A stretch of DNA of 64,000 nt from CAVUDO01 sp963740255 (lineage in GTDB: Bacteria > Actinomycetota > Actinomycetes > Mycobacteriales > Cryptosporangiaceae): positions 1,364,001 through 1,428,000 of the forward strand of contig CAVUDO010000002.1 in the NCBI GenBank assembly GCA_963740255.1, read 5' to 3'. A program made the translations under genes and the position numbers. Shown here piece by piece: positions 55,929-63,885 of this stretch. How positions within the stretch are numbered: the stretch's first letter is position 1; each line of letters opens with the position of its first letter. A model generated the notes under the pieces. That model saw nothing but the letters and a program-made list of their open reading frames with translations, made no database searches and had not been told where the DNA came from.

Positions 55929-57163
55929 CGGGGTTCACCGGGGTTGCTCAGGTGTGGCATGAGTCGCTGGATGGCGAGGTCGTGGTAAGCGGGGTTGAGG
56001 TCGATACCGGTGTAGCGGCGGCCGAGTTCGAGAGCGGCCAGGGCGGTGGTCGCTGCTCCGCTGAACGGGTCGAGGACAAGGCCGCCGGGTCGGCAGCCGG
56101 CGGTGATGCACCGCCTGGGGAGGTCGATGGGGTAGCAGGCGAAGTGGGCCGCTGGGTAGGGCCGGGTGCTGATCGACCACACCGACCCGGGGTTCTTCCC
56201 GCGGGGGTGGCCTGCGGTGTGGGCCCGGCCGGTGGGTCGCATCGCTGACCCAGGTGGATGGCCGGCGAACGGCTGCGGACCGCTGCGGTACTTCCCATCG
56301 TTACCGGCGCGGTGGTTGGTGCGTCTGCGGGCGCTGGCACCGCGCAGCTCCGGACCGGCCTTGGTGCCGCCGACGGGGTACCAGGTGATGTCTGGGCGTT
56401 GGAGCGGGACGCGGATCGCGTCGAGGTCGAAGTGGTAGCGGCGGTGTTTGACGAGCAGGAACACGTGTTCGTAGTTGCTGGCGGGTCGGTCGGTGACCGA
56501 TTCGGGCATGGCGTTGGGCTTGTGCCAGATGATGGCTTGGCGCAGCGTCCAGCCGTCGTCTTGCAGGGCGAACGCGACCCGCCAAGGCATGCCGAGGAGG
56601 TTCTTCGGCGGGACGCTGTCTTGGACGCGGGGCCGGATCAGGCCGGCCTGGGCGGTGGCGTTGCCACGGTAGCCCGATTGCCAGCCGCTCTTGGGTGCTC
56701 CGCCGCTGTTGGCGCTGTAGCAGTCCCCGAGGTTGAGCCAGCAGGTTCCGTCCGGGCGCAGAACCCGCCGGACCTCGGCGAACACCGCGCGCAGGTTCTC
56801 CACGTAGTCGCCGATGGTCGGTTCCAGCCCGTACTGGCGGTCTTGCCGGTGCGCGCCGCAGCGGCGACACCGCTGCGGGTCACCGCCGCGGTGCCCGGCC
56901 CCGGCCGGGTAGGTGAGGGCGGGTTGGCGGGACTGGGGTGTGTTGGCGCCCCGGCCGAGTGAGTGCTCACAGTCGGGGTGTCCGCCGACCCAGGTGCCGG
57001 TGCCGTAGTCGCGGGTGCCCCAGTACGGCGGAGACGTGACGACGCAGTCCACTGATTCGGCCGGCATGCTGGCGAGCACGTCGCGGCTGTCACCGAGGTG
57101 GAGACTGACCAGGCCGGCCCGGTGGTAGAGGAACGGCTCAGCTCCCGGGTCGCGGGGCGTCAT
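55925..57163 (-). CDS. DNA methyltransferase, beta-class (N4-cytosine or N6-adenine)
   Basis: 412-residue SAM-dependent DNA methyltransferase. Catalytic motif IV TSPPYW is at residues 43-48 and the SAM motif I DPFSG at 365-369 (LDPFSGAATTALAALELGRR), an order typical of the beta class; the target recognition region lies between them. A CxxC-type pair (CRRCGAHRQD) may bind zinc. No restriction endonuclease gene is adjacent. It overlaps the next methyltransferase gene by 4 bp. The target sequence cannot be read from the protein. Confidence 0.9.
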   Translation of the reverse strand: MTPRDPGAEPFLYHRAGLVSLHLGDSRDVLASMPAESVDCVVTSPPYWGTRDYGTGTWVGGHPDCEHSLGRGANTPQSRQPALTYPAGAGHRGGDPQRCRRCGAHRQDRQYGLEPTIGDYVENLRAVFAEVRRVLRPDGTCWLNLGDCYSANSGGAPKSGWQSGYRGNATAQAGLIRPRVQDSVPPKNLLGMPWRVAFALQDDGWTLRQAIIWHKPNAMPESVTDRPASNYEHVFLLVKHRRYHFDLDAIRVPLQRPDITWYPVGGTKAGPELRGASARRRTNHRAGNDGKYRSGPQPFAGHPPGSAMRPTGRAHTAGHPRGKNPGSVWSISTRPYPAAHFACYPIDLPRRCITAGCRPGGLVLDPFSGAATTALAALELGRRYTGIDLNPAYHDLAIQRLMPHLSNPGEPR

Positions 57164-58206
57164 CGCCGGGCTCCCGCGGAATGGCCCGAGCCCCGCTCAT
57201 CGCCGCCGGCGGCGCCGTGGGCGGTGTCGCGGCCGGGCGGGTGCGACGTACAGCCCGTTTCAGGAGGCGAACACTTGGGTTCGCCGGAACCCACGGAGAT
57301 TCGCGGCAGCGAGAACACCAGGATGTCCTCGTGGGCGATGAGGTGGACGGGTAGGCCGTTGGCCCGGTTCTTGCGCAGGACGGCGAGTTGGAAGAACGAG
57401 TGCCGGGCTACGAGCCGGTCGCCGCGGACCGCCGCGAGGAGCGCGACGCATCGTTCGAGGGGTTCCATGCCCGCGTTGATGCCGGCGTCGATGATGTGGC
57501 TGGGTAGGTCGATGAGGTAGTGGTCGCGGCGCCAGGGCCGGGCGGTGACGACGACGACCCCGTCGGGTTTGAGTAGCGGTACGCAGCCGGCCAGGACGTC
57601 GGTGAACCCGGTGAGGAGGTCCCGGCGAGGGCGGTGGGCGAGGTTGGTCGGGTCGGATTCGCTGTAGGTGTTCGCGAAACGGGTCAAGGGTCCGCGGCGG
57701 TGTTCGACCCGGCCGTGGGTGGTCCGCCCGTAGGGCGGTGAGGTGAGGACCATCGCGACCTGGCCGTGCAGCTCGGCGGGGATGACCTCGGCGAGGCGGG
57801 TGGCGTCGCCTTGGATGACGCGGCCGTGGCCGGTGCCGCCCTGGGCTCGGGCGTGCTCGATGTTGGCTTGCGCGAGGGCGGCCCATCCTGGTTCGAGTTC
57901 GACGCCGACGGTGTTGCGGCCGGCGTGGATGGCTTCGACGAGGGTGGTGCCGATTCCGGCGAGGGGGTCCAGGACGATCTCGCCGGGTTGGGTGTAGTCG
58001 GCGATGGCGTGGGCGGCCAGGTCGGGCCACATCCGGGCCGGGTGCGCACCGGACCCCGCCACGAGCCGGTTCCGGCGTTGCGCGGCGGGGCTGCGTTGTC
58101 CGACCAGCCACACCGAGAGCCGCGGTCTGGCTCCATAGCCATCCCCCCGCAAGGGGCTGCCGCTGTCCTGAGCGTGGCCGGTGCTGCTCACGGCCGTGCC
58201 GTTCAC
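57160..58206 (-). CDS. Second DNA methyltransferase (motif I before motif IV)
   Basis: 348 aa. SAM motif I LDPLAGIGTTLVEAIHAGR (79-97) comes before catalytic motif IV VLTSPPYGRTTHGR (153-166), the opposite order to its neighbour, as in gamma-like or TRM11-like groups. ERCVALLAAVRG and FFQLAVLRKNRANGLPV fit the C-terminal part. GTG at 58206 overlaps the pseudo-methyltransferase stop. The C-terminal tail is Gly/His-rich. Substrate could be DNA or, less likely, RNA. Confidence 0.88.
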   Translation of the reverse strand: MNGTAVSSTGHAQDSGSPLRGDGYGARPRLSVWLVGQRSPAAQRRNRLVAGSGAHPARMWPDLAAHAIADYTQPGEIVLDPLAGIGTTLVEAIHAGRNTVGVELEPGWAALAQANIEHARAQGGTGHGRVIQGDATRLAEVIPAELHGQVAMVLTSPPYGRTTHGRVEHRRGPLTRFANTYSESDPTNLAHRPRRDLLTGFTDVLAGCVPLLKPDGVVVVTARPWRRDHYLIDLPSHIIDAGINAGMEPLERCVALLAAVRGDRLVARHSFFQLAVLRKNRANGLPVHLIAHEDILVFSLPRISVGSGEPKCSPPETGCTSHPPGRDTAHGAAGGDERGSGHSAGARR

Positions 58207-59069
58207 CGGGTGCTCCTCGGCGCACGACGCGGAGCGCGCCCCGGGCGGTCTGGGCGTCTGCGCGCTGATCGGCCTCGGCTTCCCGCGGTGGGACGCAGGA
58301 CGAACACGAGCAGGTCGAGGTGGGCGCGGATGTGGGTGGCCGCTCGCAGCGTCGCGCCGTCGGCGGGCGAGGCGAGGCGGGGCGTCGGCTCACCGGCGAT
58401 GGGCGCGGTCACGACGATGATGTGCTGCAGGTAACCGAGGCCGGCGTGGTGCGCGGCGGGGATGACGACCTGGGCGTGTTCGACGTAGGGCGGGCCGGGC
58501 GGTGGCGGGGCGAGCACGAGGACCGTCAACCCATCGGGGGCCAACAGCGTGCGGCATGCCGTGAACAGATCCGCAGCCGCGTCCGGCCCGCTTGTCCCGT
58601 CGGTCCGGTCCTGGGTGTCGGTGGGGTGTGGATCGGGATGTGGCCAGCGCGATACGACGAGGTCGACGGCGCCGGCCAGGTGTTCCGAGCCCGCCAACTC
58701 GTCGAGATTCCGGGGATCGGTGACCGTCCGGTAGCGGCGGGCGCCGGCGCCGGCCGCGCCCTGGATGGCGGCGTCGTGGTTGAGGTCGAGGATGGTCTGG
58801 CCCGGGCGGCTGAACGTAGCGACCAGCGGCGCAGCCAAGCCGGGGGTGAAAGCGCCGGCGGGATCGTGGCCACCACCGGGGCGATGGGCGGCGTAGGCGA
58901 GACGCCAGACGCTGATCGGAACCGGGGGGTCACCGGCGATGACGTCGATGCCCTCGGCGACGATCAGCCGCGACAGATCGAGCAGGTCACCCAGTTGGAG
59001 GTCACCGGCGGCGCCGGCGCTGGCCGGTGCGGTCGGGTCGTGGTCGGGGCGTTGAGGCTGTGTGCTCAT
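58203..59069 (-). CDS. Catalytically degenerate methyltransferase-like protein
   Basis: 288 aa from ATG 59069; an in-frame ATG at 59120 lies inside a conserved 13-mer and is an alternative. The layout matches its neighbours, but both key motifs are lost: the motif-I position reads ILDLNHDAAIQGAAGAG instead of DPFAGxGTT, and the motif-IV position reads DLVVSRWPHP instead of (D/S)PPY. LAPDGLTVLVLAPPPPG and GLGYLQHIIVVTAPIAGEP keep the fold. It probably binds DNA or pairs with the active methyltransferases rather than methylating (inferred). First gene of the minus-strand chain. Confidence 0.7.
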   Translation of the reverse strand: MSTQPQRPDHDPTAPASAGAAGDLQLGDLLDLSRLIVAEGIDVIAGDPPVPISVWRLAYAAHRPGGGHDPAGAFTPGLAAPLVATFSRPGQTILDLNHDAAIQGAAGAGARRYRTVTDPRNLDELAGSEHLAGAVDLVVSRWPHPDPHPTDTQDRTDGTSGPDAAADLFTACRTLLAPDGLTVLVLAPPPPGPPYVEHAQVVIPAAHHAGLGYLQHIIVVTAPIAGEPTPRLASPADGATLRAATHIRAHLDLLVFVLRPTAGSRGRSARRRPDRPGRAPRRAPRSTR

Positions 59070-59111
59070 GGCGGGGTGCGGCTCGCGTTGCCGGGGTGGT
59101 CCGTGTTCACA

Positions 59112-59195
59112 CCCACCCATGGCCCAACCAGGACCGGTTTCGTCACTGCCGGGGTGTGCCAATCACCCAACTGGCCTCGGCGAGTACCCAACTGG
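59112..59195 (-). promoter_or_regulatory. Left copy of a mirrored regulatory module (two CCAGTTGGGT sites plus 13-mer)
   Basis: Read on the minus strand: CCAGTTGGGT starting at 59195, again at 59174 (21 bp apart, two helical turns), and the 13-mer GGCCATGGGTGGG starting at 59124, 50 bp after the second site. The same spacing and sequences occur at 61810-61893 on the plus strand. It lies upstream of the methyltransferase-recombinase chain. A further TTGGGC-like sequence is at 59121-59130. Confidence 0.75.
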
Positions 59196-59345
59196 GGGTG
59201 TGAGCGCGGCACCCAGGCGGACGCGGGCATGCGGTGGTTGGGCAACGGGTTGGGTGGGTGTGCGCGGATGGACGGCGACACCGCGCCACCGGCAGAGACT
59301 TCTCCGCCTGGTGGGCGCATCGGTTCGACACCGGGAGCGTCGCCC

Positions 59346-60180
59346 ATGTCCAAGCGTTGGCCGTCCACGCCTTTGCACGCCGCGCAGCGCGCGTTCGACC
59401 TGTTGACCTGCCCACCGGCGCCGTTGGCGTTCGACTGCCGTGGCACGCCGGGCCTGCCGCAGGAGATCCTGGCTTTGGATGAACTCAAGACGGTCCTGAT
59501 TCAGGACTGCACGTCGCGTGAGGTGCGGGATGTGGTGTGGCGGGAACTGGTGACCCGGGCCCGCCGTGACGGCCCGGCGTGGGTCGTGGCCGCGGTGGGG
59601 GTCGCGATGCCGGGACTGGTGCGCGCCGCCGGGTTCCTCTCATCGGGGTGGCACGGAGACTCAAGCGACCGCGACTCCGAGCTGCTGACCGGGTTCCTCA
59701 CGGGCCTGCGGGTACTCGACACCGCGGAGCCGCGGGTCTGCGCACGGCTGATCGAGGCCGGTGGGCGGGCGGTGAAGAAGGCCCGTGACCACGCCGAGCA
59801 ACGCGAAGCGATCAGGGTGGACACCGCGTGGTCGCTGCGCACCTCGCCAGCCCTGGGACCACCCCGACTGGGTCCTCGCGCGGGCGGTGGCCGCCGCGGT
59901 GATCGACCCCGAGGAGTGCTTCCTGATCGGCGCGACCCGCCTGGACGACGCATCGCTGCAGGACGCCGCGGACCAACTCGGTGTCCGCGTCCGGGTCGCG
60001 TCGGCGTGGCGACGCGCGGCGGAGGCGCGGTTGGCCGAAGCGATACCGGCCGGGGAGGTCAGCGGTGTGTCGTTGTGTACGCGATCGGACCGGGACAGCC
60101 ACGCGACGGCCCGCCTCAACGGTCTGACCGCATCGCCGCGGCGCCGCACCCGACGGGTCGTCGCTACACACCCGAGGTGA
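59346..60180 (+). pseudogene. Helix-turn-helix protein with an apparent frameshift
   Basis: The first part (ATG 59346) reads MSKRWPSTPLHAAQRAFDLL, then ALDELKTVLIQDCTSREVRD to AEQREAIRVDTAWSLR. Near 59843-59848 one extra base shifts the frame; the second part reads QPWDHPDWVLARAVAAAVID, IGATRLDDASLQDAADQLGV and VASAWRRAAEARLAEAI, which resembles a sigma-factor-type or LuxR-like HTH. Together about 277 residues. It is the first plus-strand gene beside the regulatory module and is a candidate regulator of it, but only by position. Confidence 0.6.
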
Positions 60181-60268
60181 CTACTTCGGCGGACGCCAGG
60201 TCACCTCAGTATCGTCGTGGGTGCTGGGGGTCTCACCCGGTCGGGTGGTCGTCGGCCATGATGGATCG

Positions 60269-60442
60269 GTGCCGACAAACCAGATCCGGGTCCTCGCGCG
60301 GGTCGAACACGACACGCGCGCGGCGTCGCGGTCCGGGCCCGCGGGGTCGCCTGCGGGAAGGGCAGGGACAACGCTGACCGGGACGCGCACCGACGCCGTT
60401 CACGTGGTGGACGTCGAGGCCGGAGCGGCCAGCGATGGGTGA
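60269..60442 (+). CDS. Small hypothetical protein
   Basis: 57-residue open frame from GTG 60269 (PTNQIRVLARVEHDTRAASR ... VHVVDVEAGAASDG) whose stop overlaps the ATG of the next gene by 8 bp, an arrangement suggesting coupling. No domain recognised. Another frame in the same DNA is open for 38 codons, so the call is weak. Confidence 0.4.
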   Translation: MPTNQIRVLARVEHDTRAASRSGPAGSPAGRAGTTLTGTRTDAVHVVDVEAGAASDG

Positions 60443-61864
60443 GAGAAGCGGCGACGCGGCCGTTGATGCCGCATTGAACCGGATCGCACGGCAGGATCGG
60501 CGGGTCGCGCAGGATGCCGGTTCGGGGTGGGAGTCGTTGACCTGGGGTGAGGGTCTGGCCGCGGTGACCGGCCACGGTCTCGCGGACTTTCTCTGGTATC
60601 AGCTGCCGCTGAAATGGATCACCGACCTCGACCACAAGCAGAGGGTGGCCGCGGCGTTGGGTGAGCTGTTCACCGGCCTGGACCTGCCCCGCTACGCCGC
60701 GCTGTGCACGGCACCGGTCACCGCGCGGATCCTCAGCACCTACGAACATGACGGCCCGGACGCGGGGGTGCGGGCGTACCGGGCGGCGCTGGAGGCCACC
60801 GGTTACGTCCCGCGCGGACGTGCCAGGTATGTTCGCGTGGGGGGCGGTGATGGGCAGCGACGAAGCCAACGCCTACATTCGCTGCGTCGAGTGCCCTGGA
60901 GGACGCCATCGCCGCCGGTGGCCTCGCGCCCGGTGGGCGGGGCTGGCGGCGGACCGCGGAGCGGATCACCGCCGGGTTCCTCCACAGCCCGCACGACGAC
61001 CTCACCGGCGCGACGTGGTTGCAGTGGCTGCACACCGAACGCCTCGGGCGTTGGACCCGGTCAGCCGGCCCCACCCGCAGCCGCCTCACCGGTGGGCTCG
61101 CCGACGCACTCACCAACCCGATCCCGACCCCGGCCGACGCTGCGGAGTGGCTCGCTGCGCTGCGGTGGCTGCTGGACCACGCCGCGGCCGGCGCGCCGCT
61201 GACCCAGACCAACTACCTCACCCGGCCTGTTGTGGCTGAGGGTTGCCGTCGGTTCGACTGGCTCACCCTGACCGGGAACCCCCGCTCAGAAGGCGACATC
61301 GTCGAGCTGCTCGCGTTGCGGGACTGGGTCAAGCAGATGGGTCTGACCCGGCGTTCGGGCCGTCAACTGCTGCTGTCGGCGGCGGGCAAAGCGGTCCACG
61401 CCGGCGGCGTCGACGCGTTGTGGCAGGTGAGCATGACTCACCTGGCCGGGCCGAGCGAGGGTGAGGCCGCCGCGGCGGAGGTCGCGTTGTTGCTGCTGCT
61501 GGGTGAGGAGCCGCTGGGCTACCGGGGGCTCAACCAGGCCGTGGCCGGTGTGCTGGCCGAGGAGGGGTGGCGGGACCGGCACACCGACCAGCCGACCACG
61601 CCCGACCAGGCCCGGCAGCTGCTCGCGGACCTGCGGCGCCGCCTGGACCTGCTCGGTCTGACGACCGGGAGACGCTACGCCGACCCGATCAGTGCTGACC
61701 GACGCCGGCCGGTGCGCCGCGCGCGACGATGCTCCGGGCCCGCGCGCTGCGTCCCCGCAACCGCATCTGACGACGGCAGAAAACCCGCGCCCGGGCCGGC
61801 GGTGAGCCTCCAGTTGGGTGAAACCTGGCCCCAGTTGGGTGAAAGTCGGAGTCGGGGCGCGTAG
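60435..61864 (+). pseudogene. Unknown protein with two apparent frameshifts
   Basis: About 475 residues when corrected. Frame 1 (from ATG 60435) reads to EATGYVPR; one extra base near 60815 moves it to DVPGMFAWGAVMGSDEANAY; another near 60890 moves it to ALEDAIAAGGLAPGGRGWRR and then to the stop at 61864. The last frame carries LTRRSGRQLLLSAAGKAV, a winged-helix-like unit, and EVALLLLLGEEPLGYRGLNQ. No known family is recognised. The C-terminal tail QLGETWPQLGE is encoded by the CCAGTTGGGT repeats. Confidence 0.5.
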
Positions 61865-61893
61865 TTGGGTACCCAACCGGGGCCATGGGTGGG
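61810..61893 (+). promoter_or_regulatory. Right copy of the mirrored regulatory module
   Basis: CCAGTTGGGT at 61810-61819 and 61831-61840 (21 bp apart), then GGCCATGGGTGGG at 61881-61893, 50 bp after the second site, exactly as in the left copy. In between lies a perfect 12-bp palindrome TTGGGTACCCAA at 61865-61876 that the left copy lacks. It overlaps the 3' end of the preceding gene and lies upstream of the conjugation genes. Confidence 0.75.
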
Positions 61894-62007
61894 CAAGGAA
61901 ACACACCGAAGGCGAACCTGCTGGGCGTGTGGTTCCCCGCGCCACCGGAGGAACCGGGGCGGGCCGGCCGGTCGGTGGCCGTGTTCACCCCATCACCGCT
62001 GACCTGA
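61885..62007 (+). CDS. Possible 40-residue leader or small protein
   Basis: ATG at 61885 lies inside the conserved 13-mer and opens a 40-codon frame (MGGQGNTPKANLLGVWFPAP ... VFTPSPLT). In the left module the same ATGGGTGGG opens a frame fused in phase to the methyltransferase-like gene. There is no Shine-Dalgarno, so it would have to be leaderless or a chance frame. Weak call based on the shared start context. Confidence 0.3.
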   Translation: MGGQGNTPKANLLGVWFPAPPEEPGRAGRSVAVFTPSPLT

Positions 62008-62073
62008 CAAGGAGCAAGGCTCCCAACGGTCCGCCCCGGGCATCTCAGCGTGACGCTTCCCGTCCCAACGCAC

Positions 62074-62106
62074 GCCCCACCCCGGGCACCTGCCCCGGGG
62101 TGGGGC
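62074..62106 (+). promoter_or_regulatory. Strong RNA hairpin just before the pilin gene ribosome site
   Basis: Perfect 13-bp GC stem (62074-62086 with 62094-62106), 7-base loop. The pilin Shine-Dalgarno GGAGGTG starts 2 bp after it, at 62108. It could attenuate transcription into the transfer genes or tune translation; no T-run follows. Confidence 0.55.
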
Positions 62107-62121
62107 CGGAGGTGAACCGCC

Positions 62122-62526
62122 GTGTCCCACATCCCGACCCGATACCGAACCCCGACCCGACACCAAACTCCGCCCTGTTTGCGCACGCTGGCCCGCTTGG
62201 GTGTCCTGACCGCGGTGAGCCTCACCGCGATCGTTCTGTTGGCCGTCCCGGCGTCAGCCGCGCGACCGTCCTCACCGGTGGTGGTGGTGGCGGTCAACGA
62301 CCTGCCGACGGTGATCAACAACCTCACGACGTGGATCGTGGGGATCCTCGCCGCCGTCGCGACACTGTTTCTGACGATCGGTGGGGCCCGGTATCTGATG
62401 GCCGGCGGTGACCCCAGCGAGATCGAACGGGCCAAAGGCTCACTGAAATCGGCCGGGATCGGCTACGCGCTGGCGCTGCTGGCGCCGGTGCTGCTCGGTG
62501 TCCTCAAGAGCATCCTCGGCGGCTGA
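62122..62526 (+). CDS. TrbC/VirB2-like conjugative pilin
   Basis: 134 aa. A cleavable hydrophobic signal (GVLTAVSLTAIVLLAVPASA) is followed by two membrane helices (LTTWIVGILAAVATLFLTIG and GIGYALALLAPVLLGVLKSI) with a short GGDPSEIERAKGSLKSA loop, the layout of VirB2/TrbC pilins and of the actinobacterial transfer clusters. GTG at 62122 follows GGAGGTG. The next gene starts one base after its stop. Confidence 0.8.
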   Translation: MSHIPTRYRTPTRHQTPPCLRTLARLGVLTAVSLTAIVLLAVPASAARPSSPVVVVAVNDLPTVINNLTTWIVGILAAVATLFLTIGGARYLMAGGDPSEIERAKGSLKSAGIGYALALLAPVLLGVLKSILGG

Positions 62527-62527
62527 G

Positions 62528-63885
62528 ATGGACCTGTTCTTCGACGCCGTCCTGACCTGGTTGGCCCAGGCCGTGGTCGCGGCACTGACGGGGCTGTTCG
62601 ACCTGCTGTCCGCGTCGGTGTTCACCACCCCGGACGTGACTGGGTTGCCGCAGGTCGCCGACATGTCCAGCCGGGCCCTGACCGTGGTCAACGTGTCGTT
62701 CGTACTGGTGATCCTGGTCGCCGGGATCACCGTCATGACCCGCGACACCGTCCAGGCCCAGTACGGCGTCGGTGAACTCGCACCCCGGCTGGTGATCGGG
62801 TTCGTCGCGGCGAACTTCGCCACCCCGCTGTGCCGGGAACTCATCACCCTGGCCAACGCGTTGACCGGAGCGTTGACCGGTGACTCCCTCGGCGGCAACG
62901 ACGCCATCAACCAGATGCGCACCCACGTCCTGGGTGCCGGGTCGAGCATGGGAACGAGCCTGCTCGCGTTGATCATCGGGCTGCTCATCGCGGTGCTCGC
63001 CGCGATGCTGTTGGTCAGCTGGATCGTGCGGATCGCGGTGGTGATGATCCTGGTCGCGATCGCCCCGGCCGCGCTGGCCTGCCACGCCCTGCCGTTCACC
63101 GAACCGGCCGCCCGGCTGTGGTGGCGGACCCTGCTGGGCTGCCTGGCGATCCCGATGCTCCAGGCGGTGACCCTGTTCACCGCGATCCGGGTGTTCCTCA
63201 CGACTTCAGCGAACCTGCCCGCGCTCGGCCTGCCGGGTCTGGGTGACCCGGCCAGCCTGATGAACGCGTTGGTTCTGCTGTGCCTGCTGTGGATGGTCGT
63301 GAAGATCCCCTCGCTGATGCGCCGCTACGTCACCCGCGGCGGCGGCCAGAACATGGCCGGTTCGCTCGCGCGTGTCCTCGTCGCGCAGCAGGTCACCCGT
63401 GGCCTGCGCGGTCGACTCGGCCGCCGCCGGCCCACCGCGGCGACACGTGGCCCTGATGTGGCGACGACCCAGATCCCGTACTGGAAACCGCGGCTGCCCC
63501 GCCCCACCCCCGCCAAACCGGCGACTCGAGCGACCGTCACCAAGCCCGCCGCGGCGGTGATCCGGGCGAAGGTGCCCGCCGGAGTGACTCCGGCGACGGT
63601 GCGGGCCCGCCTCGACGCCGCAACTGGCCGCAACCAGGCGGGGTCACCGGCGGCGACCGGCTGGCCCGCGACCGCAACGACCCCGGCAACGACAACGCGG
63701 TCAGCCTCATCCCGCTCGACCGCGTCGCGGCCGGCACCGGCCCGCGGACGGCTTACCGGCACCGGCTGGCCGACCACGCCACCGATCCGACCCGGTCGGC
63801 CACGCCCCGCAGCCGCGGCACCCGAGCCAGCACGTCGGCCGGCGTCCGAGGACTCCCCGGACCGGAGGACCGTGATGAACGCTGA
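62528..63885 (+). CDS. TrbL/VirB6-like polytopic membrane protein, frame probably disturbed near its C-terminus
   Basis: Starts ATG 62528 (MDLFFDAVLTWLAQAVVAAL). Six or so helices occupy the first 270 residues (FVLVILVAGITVMTRD, LVIGFVAANFATPLCREL, SLLALIIGLLIAVLAAMLLV, VVMILVAIAPAALACHALPF, LMNALVLLCLLWMVV), as in VirB6/TrbL inner-membrane components; a basic, Ala/Pro-rich tail follows. The frame remains open into the next gene with no stop. In the frame one base earlier, a natural-looking end (NDPGNDNAVSLIPLDRVAAG ... GPEDRDER, stop 63885) overlaps the next start. One missing base around 63610-63660 would explain this; a true fusion is the alternative. Confidence 0.75.

Noticed and set aside
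59062..59488. Several 70-140-codon minus-strand frames around the left module
   Set aside because: They are antisense to the HTH gene or cover the regulatory repeats; no Shine-Dalgarno or domain.
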